The notes under the pieces are model-generated. The model did not search any database. It saw only the letters and a list, made by a program, of their open reading frames with translations, and had not been told where the DNA came from. A DNA stretch of 64,000 bases from Micromonospora ureilytica (GTDB taxonomy: Bacteria; Actinomycetota; Actinomycetes; Mycobacteriales; Micromonosporaceae), in the NCBI RefSeq assembly GCF_015751765.1, contig NZ_JADOTX010000001.1, positions 5,022,001 through 5,086,000 of the forward strand, written 5' to 3'. Below are positions 25,769 through 34,828 of the stretch, in pieces. The translations under genes were made by a program, and so were the position numbers. How positions within the stretch are numbered: the first letter of the stretch is position 1; the number at the start of each line of letters is the position of its first letter.

Positions 25769-26488
25769 TTACGAGGTGGGGGGTGGGCAGCGGTCGGGGA
25801 GTGTGACCTCGCCGGGGCGGTGGTCGAACGTCTGCATCGTGAACCACTCGTCCAGCTCCGGGTCAAAGAGGTTCTGCAGGCCGAACTGCAACACCTGCCA
25901 CCAGCGGCTCGGGTCCCGCTGGTCGACGTAGATGTCGCCGAGCGCGAGCGGGAACCGGAAGAACTCCCCCGGCACTGTCGAACCGCCGACGACGCCGACC
26001 CGCCAGTGGTCGACGTGCCGGTCCTGGTCACCCTGCAGGATCTCCGGACCCACGTAGCGGGAGGTCTTCAGCTTGTCGTTGAAGATCTGCCGGTTGAAGA
26101 ACCCCGGGATCTTGCTGCACGCGCGGGGCGGGAACAGCGGAATGTTCGGCCACCTGTAGGTGAGCGTGTAGAGCGTGTTCTCGTAGATCAGGTTCGTGAA
26201 CCAGATCGGGTGGTCCGGGCCGCCGGCGGTCATCTGACTGTTGCCGTTCCGGCCCTGCCAGCTGAACGGAACGTCGATGCCGAGGTCACGCACGATGTAC
26301 CGGCCGGTGCCCTGGAAGTCGGCGGGGAGCAGCGGTGGGCGCGGCTCGCGCCGGTCGGGGGCGGTGGGGCCGTCGGCCTGGGCAGCGCGGGGCGGCGGCG
26401 CCGCCGGACCGGGCGCGACCACCCCGAGGGCGAGCAGGCCGCCGGCCACCGCCGAAACCAGAGTCCGACGGGTACGCCTCAACGCCAT
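25769..26488 (-). CDS. Secreted protein of unknown function
   Basis: The 239-aa protein has a signal peptide with a twin-arginine-like start (MALRRTRRTLVSAVAGGLLA) ending near AAPPPRAAQA, then a Pro-rich linker. The mature domain is rich in aromatics (IPFSWQ-like VPFSWQGRNGNS, WFTNLIYENTLYTLTYRWPN, SRWWQVLQFGLQNLFDPELD). I recognise no family. ATG 26488 follows GGAGGGGAC, a strong ribosome site. Its stop is 11 nt from the convergent DUF4267 stop. Confidence 0.65.
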   Translation of the reverse strand: MALRRTRRTLVSAVAGGLLALGVVAPGPAAPPPRAAQADGPTAPDRREPRPPLLPADFQGTGRYIVRDLGIDVPFSWQGRNGNSQMTAGGPDHPIWFTNLIYENTLYTLTYRWPNIPLFPPRACSKIPGFFNRQIFNDKLKTSRYVGPEILQGDQDRHVDHWRVGVVGGSTVPGEFFRFPLALGDIYVDQRDPSRWWQVLQFGLQNLFDPELDEWFTMQTFDHRPGEVTLPDRCPPPTS

Positions 26489-26616
26489 GTCCCCTCCGCC
26501 AACGTGCACAGTGGCCGGCGCACTGACCGCGCGTGCCTTCGGCGAAGCGTAGGAGCGGGAAAAACATGAGAGCGGGCGGAACGGATGGCCTCCACCGGAC
26601 GGGTGACGAGACGGCC

Positions 26617-27369
26617 TCAGAGGACCCGGGTCACCCGTTCGGCGGCGACGACCGCGTCCCGTCGCGACGGGTCGAGGTTGGCGCTGATGACCACGGAAGC
26701 GCCGGCCGAGAGCGGCGCGAGCAACCACTTCAGCGGCTGCTCGGTCTCCGCGGCGTCGACCAACAGGCGGTCACCGGCACGCAGCTCCAGCATCCCGGCG
26801 AACTCCTGGGCGAGCGCACCCCACTGGCCGTAGGTGGTGCCGTCCGCGGTGGCCGGGTCCGACGGGTGGATGGCGGTGTGGTCGGGCGCGGCGTCGCCGT
26901 GTCGAAGCACCTCGGCGGACCAGTCCAACCAGCCCAACGGCACGTCGTCCACCTGCCCCGGCCCGGTGCCGACGAGATAGCGGTGCGGCGCGTCCGGCAC
27001 GTCCTCCAGCCAGTCGTCCTGCCGCTCCGGCGTTACGAAGACGGCGTCGAACGGCCGGTCGCCGCCGGGTTCGAGCACCGCCAGGCCCGCTGTGGCGCGC
27101 GGTCGGAACGACACCGCCAGGCCGGAGGCCCAGGCGCCCAACAACACCGCGGCGGTACGCCAGTGCGGCGGCAGCAGGACCGCTACGCGGCTGCCGGGGC
27201 CGAGCCCGCAGCCGTCCCGCAGCAGGCTCGCGCTGCGGGCCGCCCACGAGCCGACCTGCTGTGCGGTCAGGTCGACGCGCTCGCCGGTCGCCTCGTCGCG
27301 GTAGCTGAGCAGCGGAAGCTCGACCTCGACGGGTCGGGCCGCCAGGTCGGCCGTGACGGTTGGCTGCAT
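26617..27369 (-). CDS. TIGR03089-family protein (AMP-binding-like, truncated)
   Basis: The 250-aa protein resembles the N-terminal part of ANL/AMP-binding enzymes (LSYRDEATGERVDLTAQQVG, GPGSRVAVLLPPHWRTAAVL, DRLLVDAAETEQPLKWLLAP) but lacks the P-loop SGTTG and the C-terminal subdomain. That is the normal actinobacterial TIGR03089 architecture rather than a broken gene. Adenylation activity is unlikely. ATG 27369 has GGGGAG 7 nt upstream. No operon partner is apparent. Confidence 0.75.
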   Translation of the reverse strand: MQPTVTADLAARPVEVELPLLSYRDEATGERVDLTAQQVGSWAARSASLLRDGCGLGPGSRVAVLLPPHWRTAAVLLGAWASGLAVSFRPRATAGLAVLEPGGDRPFDAVFVTPERQDDWLEDVPDAPHRYLVGTGPGQVDDVPLGWLDWSAEVLRHGDAAPDHTAIHPSDPATADGTTYGQWGALAQEFAGMLELRAGDRLLVDAAETEQPLKWLLAPLSAGASVVISANLDPSRRDAVVAAERVTRVL

Positions 27370-27511
27370 CTCCACGCTCCCCGGGGTCGACGTCGGCACC
27401 ACAGTACTCAACGACTTTGGTCACCCCGGTCGCCGACCGATGGCCGTATCGGGTGACCGGGTGGCCCGCGCACGGTGTAGATGACCCCCGCGACGCCGTC
27501 GAGGAGCGCCC

Positions 27512-28600
27512 GTGCCGATTGGACCCGACCCCGTCGCCGCCGACCATCCCACCGCCGACCGCCCTGCCGCCTCCGACCGCCCTGCCGCCGCTGCGCGTCT
27601 GCCACTGCGCCGGCGGCTCCTGCCGGTGATCGCGTTGCTGCTGCTCGCACCCTGGGCGGCGGAGTGCTCATGGGGTGGCTTCGCCATTGACGACTTCCTC
27701 CCGGTGCTCATCTTCCTGGGGCCGATGTACGGCGGCGCGGCGATCCTGATCCGGGAGACCGCCCGGCACCTCGGCGCGGGTTGGCCGACGATCGTGCTGC
27801 TCGCCGCCGCGTTCGGCGTACTCCAGGCCGGGCTGGTCGACCAGTCGCTGTTCAACAGCGACTTCCTCGACGACACCCAGTACGCCGACACCCGCGCCGC
27901 CGCCGAGGCGACGCTGGTGCCGGGGCTCGAATTCAGCCTCCGGCAGGCCTTCGACTACGTGGGCAACCACATCGTGCTGACCATCTGCGCGCCGATCGTG
28001 CTCATCGAGTCGTTCCTCGGGCCGGAGCGACGGCTGAAGCCGTGGCTGGGCCGGCCCGGTCTCGCCGTGGTCGGCGTGCTCTACCTGCTCGGCAGCCTGC
28101 TGATCTTCTCGGACAGCAGCGGCCGGAAGAACTTCCTGGCCAGCCCGCTCCAGCTGGCCTTCGCCGCGGTGCTGGTCCTCGTACTGGTCGCGGTCGCCCT
28201 GCTGCCCCGCTGGCGCCGCACCCGCCCGCGCCGGGCCCGTCGGGCGCCGCATCCGCTCTGGGTGGGCCTGCCGGTCGTCCTGGTCCGCCTCGGCTCCGAC
28301 CTGACGCCCGGTTGGGCGGGGATGGCGATCGCGCTGGCGCTAGCGGCCGCCGCCGGTGGGCTGATCGCGTACTGGTCGTCCCGCAACGGTTGGGGGCAGC
28401 GGCACGTGCTCGTGGCTGGCACGGCGGGCCTGGTCATGGCCTCCGCGTTCGCGTACCTGGTGCCGCCGTACTCCCCGGCGAGCCCGGCGGCGGCCCTGGC
28501 CGGCGACGTCGCGGTCACCGTCGTCACGGTCACCCTGGTCGTGGGTGCCTGGTGGCGGCTGCGCGGTGCTTCGCCGACTGTTCATGTCGGCGCAAGCTGA
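27512..28600 (+). CDS. Polytopic membrane protein of unknown function
   Basis: The 362-aa protein has a Pro/Ala-rich N-terminus and about 8-9 hydrophobic segments (LLPVIALLLLAPWAAECSWG; VLIFLGPMYGGAAILI; IVLLAAAFGVLQAGLV; IVLTICAPIVLIESFL; LAVVGVLYLLGSLLIF; LAFAAVLVLVLVAVALL; and more). YGGAAILIRETAR and QAGLVDQSLFN are distinctive. I know no function. GTG 27512 follows GAGGAG. Confidence 0.65.
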   Translation: MPIGPDPVAADHPTADRPAASDRPAAAARLPLRRRLLPVIALLLLAPWAAECSWGGFAIDDFLPVLIFLGPMYGGAAILIRETARHLGAGWPTIVLLAAAFGVLQAGLVDQSLFNSDFLDDTQYADTRAAAEATLVPGLEFSLRQAFDYVGNHIVLTICAPIVLIESFLGPERRLKPWLGRPGLAVVGVLYLLGSLLIFSDSSGRKNFLASPLQLAFAAVLVLVLVAVALLPRWRRTRPRRARRAPHPLWVGLPVVLVRLGSDLTPGWAGMAIALALAAAAGGLIAYWSSRNGWGQRHVLVAGTAGLVMASAFAYLVPPYSPASPAAALAGDVAVTVVTVTLVVGAWWRLRGASPTVHVGAS

Positions 28601-28654
28601 CGCTCCCCAACAACTGTCAGCCTCCGTGCGGGTACGACCTAACGGAGGAAGTCC

Positions 28655-30955
28655 TTGACACTCAGAAGAGCATTCACCGCGCTCACCGCAGCCGGTGTCG
28701 CCGCCGCCAGCCTGACCGGGGCCACCCCCGCGTCGGCCGGCGCGCACCACCACCCTTCGCTCGCCTTCGACCGGGTCGCCACGTACCCGGTGTTCCAGAA
28801 CCGTCCGGCCGGCGAGGATCCGACGACCGCGACGGTCGCCGAGATCTCCGCGGTCAGCGAGGACGGTCGCACCCTGATCCACACCGACGCGCTGGCCCGG
28901 CGCATCGGCTTCCTGGACATCTCCCGTGCCGACCGGCCGCGCGGTCTCGGCACGCTCTCCCTGGCCCAGCTCGGCAACGCCGAGGACGAGCCGACCTCGG
29001 TCGCCGTGGTCGGCAGGTACGTGCTGGTGGTGGTGAACACCAGCGCCAGCTACACCGCGCCGTCCGGCCGACTCGACGTGATCGAGCTGGCCAGTCGGAA
29101 GCGGGTGGCCAGCTTCGATCTCGGCGGTCAGCCCGACTCCATCGCGATCAGCACTGACAAGCGGTACGCGGCGATCGCCATCGAGAACGAGCGCGACGAG
29201 GAGGCCACCCCGCCCGGCGGCGAGGAGGGCGACCTGCCCCAGGCGCCCGCAGGTTTCGTGCAGATCGTCGACCTGGCCGGGAAGGCACCGGCCGGTTGGC
29301 GGCTGCGGCCGGTCGCGCTGACCGGGGCCGACGGCAGTGCGCTGCCCGCGCTGGCGCAGGCCGGCCTCGCCGCGCCGACCGACCCCGAGCCGGAGTACGT
29401 CTCGATCAACAGCCGCAACCAGTTGGCCGTGACGCTTCAGGAGAACAACGGCGTCGTCCTGATCGATCTGCCCACCGGTCGGATCACCAAGGTGTTCAGC
29501 GCCGGCACCGCCACGATCAGCGGCATCGACACCAAGAAGGACGGTGTCATCGACCTGACCGGCAGCATCACCGACGTACCGCGCGAGCCGGACGCGGTGG
29601 CCTGGGTCGACGACAGCTATCTCGCCACCGCCAATGAGGGCGACTGGCACGGCGGCACCCGTGGCTGGTCGGTCTTCGACAGTCGCAGCGGACGCGTCGC
29701 CTGGGACGCCGGCAACACCTTCGAGCGGCTCGCCGTCACGTACGGGCTGCACAACGAGGACCGGGCCGCCAAGAAGGGCACCGAGCCGGAGGGCGTGGCC
29801 GTCGCCGAGTACGACGGCGTCCGTTACGCCTTCGTCGGCTCGGAGCGGAGCAACTTCGTCGCCGTCTACGACCTGGGCGACCCCACCCGGCCGGTCTTCC
29901 GGCAGGTCCTGCCGACCACCAACGGGCCGGAGGGGCTGCTTCCCATCCCGTCGCGCGGGCTGCTCGCGGTCTCCAGTGAGGAGGACGACGCTTCGGTGAA
30001 CGTGCGGGCCTCGGTGTCGCTCTTCCAGCTCGGCAAGGGCACCCCGGCGTTCCCGAGCATCGTCTCCGGCACCGACCGGGCCGGCACCCCGACCGGTTGG
30101 GGCGCACTCGGCGCGCTGAGCGCCGTCCCGGGCAAGCGGGACCAGCTCTACAGCGTCACCGACGCGGCGTACGGCCAGACCCGCATCCTCACCGTCGACG
30201 CGAAGCGGACCCCAGCCGTGATCACCGGCGCGCTGCCGGTGCGGGACGCGGCCGGCGCTCCGATCGGGTACGACGCGGAGGGCATCTTCGCCCGTCCGCA
30301 GGGCGGCTTCTGGCTCGCTGTGGAGGGCGCCAAGGGCGCGGAGAACACGCTGGTCCGGCTCGACGCCGCCGGGGTGACCCGGCAGACCGTCGCGCTGCCC
30401 GCCGAGGTCGCCGCCGGCCTCGGTAAGCAGGGCCTGGAGGGGGTCACCGCGACCACCGACCGGCAGGGCCGGGAGATCGTCTGGGTGGCCGTGCAGCGGG
30501 AGTTGAGCACCGACCCGGCCGGCATCGTCCGGCTCGGCCGCTACGACGTCGCGGCGGGCACCTGGAGTTGGTTCGGGTACCGGTTGGGGGCCACCACAGT
30601 GCCCGGCGACTGGATGGGCCTCTCCGAGATCACAGTGGTCGGTGACCGGCTCGCGGTCATCGAGCGGGACAAGCTGAACGGCCCGGCCGCCACTGTCAAG
30701 CGGATCTACACGGTGCCACTGCCCGGTGCGGCGGCGACCGGTCCGCTGACCGTGCTGCCGAAGACGCTCGCCGTCGACGTGCTGCCCGCGCTGCGCGCCA
30801 CCAACGGGTGGACGCAGGAAAAGCTGGAGGGTCTGACGGTGGCCGGCAACGGCGAGGTGTACGCGATCACCGACAACGACGGGGTCCAGGACGCCACCGG
30901 CGAGACGGTGCTCCTGCGCCTCGGTTCCAGCCGCAAGGTCTTCGGCCGCCGCTGA
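28655..30955 (+). CDS. Secreted phytase-like esterase (PF13449 type)
   Basis: The 766-aa exported protein has a signal peptide (TLRRAFTALTAAGVAAASLT, cut near PASA-GA; the RR-x-F may be Tat-like). A beta-propeller-like N-terminal region (residues ~40-430: RIGFLDISRADRPRGLGTLS, LDVIELASRKRVASFDL, PDSIAISTDKRYAAIAIE) is followed by a phytase-like esterase domain (~450-760: YDAEGIFARPQGGFWLAVEG, KLEGLTVAGNGEVYAITDND). The start appears to be TTG 28655, with GGAGGA 6 nt upstream. Phosphate-ester hydrolysis outside the cell is the likely role. Confidence 0.82.
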   Translation: MTLRRAFTALTAAGVAAASLTGATPASAGAHHHPSLAFDRVATYPVFQNRPAGEDPTTATVAEISAVSEDGRTLIHTDALARRIGFLDISRADRPRGLGTLSLAQLGNAEDEPTSVAVVGRYVLVVVNTSASYTAPSGRLDVIELASRKRVASFDLGGQPDSIAISTDKRYAAIAIENERDEEATPPGGEEGDLPQAPAGFVQIVDLAGKAPAGWRLRPVALTGADGSALPALAQAGLAAPTDPEPEYVSINSRNQLAVTLQENNGVVLIDLPTGRITKVFSAGTATISGIDTKKDGVIDLTGSITDVPREPDAVAWVDDSYLATANEGDWHGGTRGWSVFDSRSGRVAWDAGNTFERLAVTYGLHNEDRAAKKGTEPEGVAVAEYDGVRYAFVGSERSNFVAVYDLGDPTRPVFRQVLPTTNGPEGLLPIPSRGLLAVSSEEDDASVNVRASVSLFQLGKGTPAFPSIVSGTDRAGTPTGWGALGALSAVPGKRDQLYSVTDAAYGQTRILTVDAKRTPAVITGALPVRDAAGAPIGYDAEGIFARPQGGFWLAVEGAKGAENTLVRLDAAGVTRQTVALPAEVAAGLGKQGLEGVTATTDRQGREIVWVAVQRELSTDPAGIVRLGRYDVAAGTWSWFGYRLGATTVPGDWMGLSEITVVGDRLAVIERDKLNGPAATVKRIYTVPLPGAAATGPLTVLPKTLAVDVLPALRATNGWTQEKLEGLTVAGNGEVYAITDNDGVQDATGETVLLRLGSSRKVFGRR

Positions 30956-30970
30956 GCCGGTAGCCGACTC

Positions 30971-31002
30971 GGCCCGGCGTCCACCGACGTGGACGCCGGG
31001 CC
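30971..31002. terminator. Bidirectional hairpin terminator
   Basis: GGCCCGGCGTCCAC (30971-30984) and GTGGACGCCGGGCC (30989-31002) form a perfect 14-bp stem with a CGAC loop, between the convergent phytase-like and ligD-polymerase genes. Confidence 0.85.
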
Positions 31003-31011
31003 GCGCACCCG

Positions 31012-31926
31012 TCAGCGGGTGGGCAGTTCCGGGCCGCCGTCGAGCAGGGGGGCGAGCAGGTCGTCGTACTCCTCGACCCGGGCCAGGACCTCGGCGGCGG
31101 TGAACTGGCGGACGGCCGGTTTCCGGCCGCGCGCGCCGGCCTCGACCTCGTCCCAGGTCAGCGGCGTCGACACCGACGGCACCGACTGGGCTCGCAGCGA
31201 GTACGGCGCCACTGTGGTCTTCGCCGCGTTGTTCTGACTCCAGTCGATGAAGACCTTGCCCGGCCGGAGGTTCTTCGCCATCTTCGACACGATCAGCTTC
31301 GGGTGGGCCTGCTCCAACTCCTGGGCGATCCGCCGGGCGTAGTCGGAGACGAGATCCGACGACTGGGTGCCGGCGATCGGGCAGCAGAGCTGCATGCCCT
31401 TCTTGCCGGAGGTCTTCGGGTACGACTCGATGCCGTCGTCGGCGAGGCGGTCGCGCATCAGGACCGCCACGGGGCAACACTCGGCGAGCCCGGCCGGCGG
31501 CCCCGGGTCCAGGTCGACGACCATCATGTCCGGGTCCTGGCCGACCTTCCACTGCGGTGTGTGCAGCTCCAGCGCGGCCAGGTTCGCCAGCCAGACCAGG
31601 GTGGGCAGGTCGTCGGCGACCACGTAGTCGATGGTCTCCCGGCCCTTCGTCGACCCGGGCGCGGGCAGATTCTCCACCCGCACCCAGTCCGGGGTCGCGG
31701 CCGGCTTGTTCTTCTCGAAGAACGACTTGTCGTCCACCCCGTTGGGGAAGCGGATCCGGGTGACCGGTCGGTCCCGCAGGTGCGGCAGCAGCACCGGGGA
31801 GATCCGGGTGTAGTAGTCGATCACCTCACCCTTGGTGAACCCGGCCGCCGGGTAGAGCACCTTGTCCAGGTTGGACAGCTCCAGCGCACGGCCCTCGACG
31901 TCCACCCGTAGCCGCTCAGTCGGCAT
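31012..31926 (-). CDS. ligD: LigD-type DNA polymerase (PrimPol) domain protein
   Basis: The 304-aa protein is the polymerase domain of LigD as a stand-alone gene: LELSNLDKVLYPAAGFTKGE, PVTRIRFPNGVDDKSFFEKN, LHTPQWK, the catalytic DLDPG (Asp pair near residue 137), SGKKGMQL and VFIDWSQNNAAKTTVAPYSL. It fills gaps and adds ribonucleotides at broken ends in NHEJ. It overlaps the ligase gene's 3' end by 11 nt and is downstream of it. The phosphoesterase domain of full-length LigD is absent. Confidence 0.92.
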   Translation of the reverse strand: MPTERLRVDVEGRALELSNLDKVLYPAAGFTKGEVIDYYTRISPVLLPHLRDRPVTRIRFPNGVDDKSFFEKNKPAATPDWVRVENLPAPGSTKGRETIDYVVADDLPTLVWLANLAALELHTPQWKVGQDPDMMVVDLDPGPPAGLAECCPVAVLMRDRLADDGIESYPKTSGKKGMQLCCPIAGTQSSDLVSDYARRIAQELEQAHPKLIVSKMAKNLRPGKVFIDWSQNNAAKTTVAPYSLRAQSVPSVSTPLTWDEVEAGARGRKPAVRQFTAAEVLARVEEYDDLLAPLLDGGPELPTR

Positions 31927-32857
31927 CGTCGACCTCCTCCGGAGGCTTGTCCGGGCGCAGCCGCAGCACCCGGGGGAAGCGCAGCCGGCCGTCGGGGGTG
32001 CGCTGGCCGTACTTCACCTCCACCACCACCAGGGGTTCTACCCAGATGGCACCCCGCGCATCCTCGCGTGGCACACCCGGCGCGAACGGTGACACGCCGG
32101 AGCGCAGCGGCTCCAGCTCGGCGAGGAGCTGCCGCTCGATGGCCGCGCCGATCCCGCCACCGACCCGACCCCGGTAGATCAACCGACCGTCCGGGCCGGG
32201 GACCCCGACCAGCAGCCCGCCGATCCGGCGCGCGCCCGGTCGCCAACCGCCGATGACGAAGTCGCCGGTCACCTCCAGCTTGACCTTCACCCAGTCCGGC
32301 GAGCGCACCCCCGGGCGGTAGACGGCCCCGACCCGCTTGGCCATCACACCCTCCAGGCCGTGCTCCCCGGCCGCCTCGTAGGTCGCCGGCCCGTCGTTGA
32401 ACGTCGGCGGCACCGCCCACCGGAGGCCACCGAGCGCGAGCGCGTCCAGCGCCTCCCGGCGGCGCTCGTACGGCCAGCCGGTCAGGTCGTCGCCGTTCAA
32501 CCGGAGCAGGTCGAAGATCATGTACGTCACCGGCATGACCGCGGCCAACCGGGCCGCCTTGTTCCGGTCCCGTACGTGCATCCGCTCGGCCAGCGCGGTG
32601 AACGACGGCTGCCCGCCCTGGCCGAGCAGCACCACCTCGCCGTCGAGCAGCGCGTCGTCGACCTGCTCGGGCAGTGTGGCCAGCTCCGGGTACGCGGCGG
32701 TGATCTCCACGCCGGAACGGGCATACAGGTGCTGGCCGCCGCCGGAGATGTCGGCCAGGGCGCGGACGCCGTCCCACTTGAACTCGTAGGCCCAGCCGTC
32801 ACCCGCCGGGAGCGGCCCGGTCATCGCGAGCATCGGCTTGAGCGGCGCGCCGGGCAC
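31916..32857 (-). CDS. ATP-dependent DNA ligase (LigD ligase domain)
   Basis: The 313-aa protein has nucleotidyltransferase motif I EFKWDGVRA (adenylated Lys near residue 26), motif III YMIFDLLRLNG, motif IV EGVMAKRVGAVYRPG, motif V DWVKVKLEVTGDFVIGG, and an OB-fold C-terminal part. The start is taken as GTG 32857 (VPGAPLKPMLAMTG). It seals double-strand breaks with Ku. The Ku gene begins divergently only 85 nt away, so pol, lig and ku form a compact NHEJ locus. Confidence 0.9.
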   Translation of the reverse strand: MPGAPLKPMLAMTGPLPAGDGWAYEFKWDGVRALADISGGGQHLYARSGVEITAAYPELATLPEQVDDALLDGEVVLLGQGGQPSFTALAERMHVRDRNKAARLAAVMPVTYMIFDLLRLNGDDLTGWPYERRREALDALALGGLRWAVPPTFNDGPATYEAAGEHGLEGVMAKRVGAVYRPGVRSPDWVKVKLEVTGDFVIGGWRPGARRIGGLLVGVPGPDGRLIYRGRVGGGIGAAIERQLLAELEPLRSGVSPFAPGVPREDARGAIWVEPLVVVEVKYGQRTPDGRLRFPRVLRLRPDKPPEEVDDAD

Positions 32858-32942
32858 GACCCGACTGTAGTAGCAGCCCGAACACCTCGCGTCAGGTTCT
32901 TTCGGATGCGAGCATGGTCGAGACCGGGGAAGGGAGCGCAGG

Positions 32943-33971
32943 ATGCGTGCCATCTGGAAGGGAGCCGTGTCGTTCGGGCTCGTCTCGATCGGGGTGAAGC
33001 TCTACTCCGCCACCGAGGAGAAGGACATTCGGTTCCACCAGGTGCACCGCGAGGACGGCGGTCGGATCCGCTACAAGCGCACCTGCTCGGTCTGCGGCGA
33101 AGAGGTCACCTACGACGACATCGCCAAGGGCTACGACATCGGCGGTGGCGAGATGGTGATCCTCACCGACGAGGACTTCGCCGACCTGCCGTTGACCAGC
33201 TCCCGTGCCATCGACGTGCTGGAGTTCGTGCCGGCCGAGCAGGTCGACCCGATCCTCTACAACAAGGCGTACTTTCTCGAGCCGGAGGGCGCGGCGACCA
33301 AGCCGTACGTGCTGCTGCGCGACGCGCTGATCGACTCGGAGCGGGTCGCCATCGTCAAGGTGGCGCTGCGCCAGCGGGAGCAGCTGGCCACGCTGCGGGT
33401 CCGCGAGGGTGTGCTGCTGCTCAACACCATGCTCTGGCCGGACGAGATCCGTACCCCGGACTTCGGCTTCCTCGACGAGGACCTCAAGGTGCGCCCGCCG
33501 GAGCTGGCCATGGCCAGCTCACTTATCGACTCGATGACCGGCGAGTTCGAGCCGGACGTCTTCACCGACGACTACCGGGCCGCGTTGCAGGAGGTCATCG
33601 ACGCCAAGGTGGAGGGTCGGGAGGTCGTCCAGCCGGAGGAGGTCGAGGAGGCCCCGGCCGCGGCGGTGGACCTGATGGCCGCGTTGAAGGCCTCGGTGGA
33701 GCGCGCCAAGGCGGCTCGCGGCGAGCAGCCCGCCCGCAGTGGTGGTGGCGGCGGCGAGCCGACGCCCATCTCGTCGGCCCGGTCGGCGCAGAAGGCAGCC
33801 GAGAAGAAGGCGGCCAAGGCACCCGCGAAGAAGACAGCTGCGAAGAAGACGGCCGAGAAGAAGACGGCCGAGCCGGCGAAGAAGACCGCCGCCAAGAAGG
33901 CAGCCGCGAAGAAGGCGGAGCCGGCGAAGAAGACCGCCGCGCGCAAGACCGCACCCCGCAAGAGCGCCTGA
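32943..33971 (+). CDS. ku: Ku protein, NHEJ end-binding
   Basis: The 342-aa protein starts MRAIWKGAVSFGLVSIGVKL, the classical bacterial Ku N-terminus, with a Zn-ribbon-like CSVCGEEV, and has the beta-barrel core to about residue 255. The C-terminal ~75 residues are an Ala/Lys repeat tail (KKTAAKKTAEKKTAEPAKKT) like histone H1, which in other Ku proteins aids DNA binding and ligase recruitment. ATG follows GGAAGGGAGC. It is divergent from the ligase gene. Confidence 0.95.
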   Translation: MRAIWKGAVSFGLVSIGVKLYSATEEKDIRFHQVHREDGGRIRYKRTCSVCGEEVTYDDIAKGYDIGGGEMVILTDEDFADLPLTSSRAIDVLEFVPAEQVDPILYNKAYFLEPEGAATKPYVLLRDALIDSERVAIVKVALRQREQLATLRVREGVLLLNTMLWPDEIRTPDFGFLDEDLKVRPPELAMASSLIDSMTGEFEPDVFTDDYRAALQEVIDAKVEGREVVQPEEVEEAPAAAVDLMAALKASVERAKAARGEQPARSGGGGGEPTPISSARSAQKAAEKKAAKAPAKKTAAKKTAEKKTAEPAKKTAAKKAAAKKAEPAKKTAARKTAPRKSA

Positions 33972-34043
33972 CGTACGGCAGCGGCGGCGGTGTCCGCCGG
34001 GCCGGGTACGCTCCGCCGGCCGCTGGCGACCGGAGGAGCCCCC

Positions 34044-34682
34044 ATGCCGTACACCCCTGATCTGGACCGGTTACTGACGCCCGGCGCCCGTTTCACCGAC
34101 GAGCACGGCGGATACGTGATCGAGGTTCACCCGGTGGGCGACATCGTGTTGCCGACCGGCCGCGTGGTCGGGTGTGACCCGCTGGTGTGCCCGGAGGCGG
34201 AGCCGTTCACGGTGACCGTGCCGCCGGGGCGGCATCCCGCCCGCGCCTGGGTGGCGGTGGTGCTCCGGGAGGACGCCGAGGTGGACCGACGGGTCGCCGC
34301 GTTGGAGCTGGTCGTCTCCGCCGAGCCGACGATCCGTTGGGAGCCGGCCGTCGCGGGTGACCAGGACGTCGCCACGCTCGGCGCGGACGACTACTTCGGG
34401 TACGGGGTGGACGCCGGTGTCGGCACCTTCGCCGACCCGACCGCGCTCGCCGTCCTGGAGGGCTGGGACTCCGACCGGGTCGAGGAGGTGTTCATCCCGA
34501 CCGAGCTGCCCTCGTCCCCGGTTCCGGGGCTGATCAGCGCCGTGTTGGACGAGGCCAGCGGCGCCAACGTCGTCACCGTGGCCACGGGTTGGGGCGACGG
34601 CTGCTACGGCACCTGGATCGGTCGTGCCGCCGATGGCCGGGTCACCTCGTTCGTGACCGACTTCATGGTCGTCCCGGAATAG
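34044..34682 (+). CDS. DUF4241 protein
   Basis: The 212-aa protein contains FTVTVPPGRHPARAWVAVVL and ALELVVSAEPTIRWEPAVAG, then GVDAGVGTFADPTALAVL and VVTVATGWGDGCYGTWIGRA, the pattern of DUF4241 proteins. These are of unknown function and are sometimes linked to immunity or toxin contexts. It has no signal peptide. ATG 34044 follows GGAGGA. No operon partner is evident. Confidence 0.8.
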   Translation: MPYTPDLDRLLTPGARFTDEHGGYVIEVHPVGDIVLPTGRVVGCDPLVCPEAEPFTVTVPPGRHPARAWVAVVLREDAEVDRRVAALELVVSAEPTIRWEPAVAGDQDVATLGADDYFGYGVDAGVGTFADPTALAVLEGWDSDRVEEVFIPTELPSSPVPGLISAVLDEASGANVVTVATGWGDGCYGTWIGRAADGRVTSFVTDFMVVPE

Positions 34683-34828
34683 GCGCCCGGGAAGACCCCG
34701 GAACTGTCGCGCTGGGCGATCCGAGGCGTCCGCGGCCGGCACGGTAGGCCGCGGTGCGGGTACCGTGTGCGTCGGCTTTCCCCCCGGCACCGGGTGCCGG
34801 CCACACTTCGCAGCAGGGAGTCGACGAC

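Noticed and set aside
26617..27369. Broken acyl-CoA synthetase
   Set aside because: The short AMP-binding-like architecture is normal for the TIGR03089 family, with a good start and intact frame, so it is not called a pseudogene.
28340..31552. 1070-codon minus-strand frame opposite the phytase-like and LigD genes
   Set aside because: It is antisense to two well-supported genes, low in hydrophobic structure and Gly/Arg-rich, as expected for a third-position shadow in high-GC DNA.
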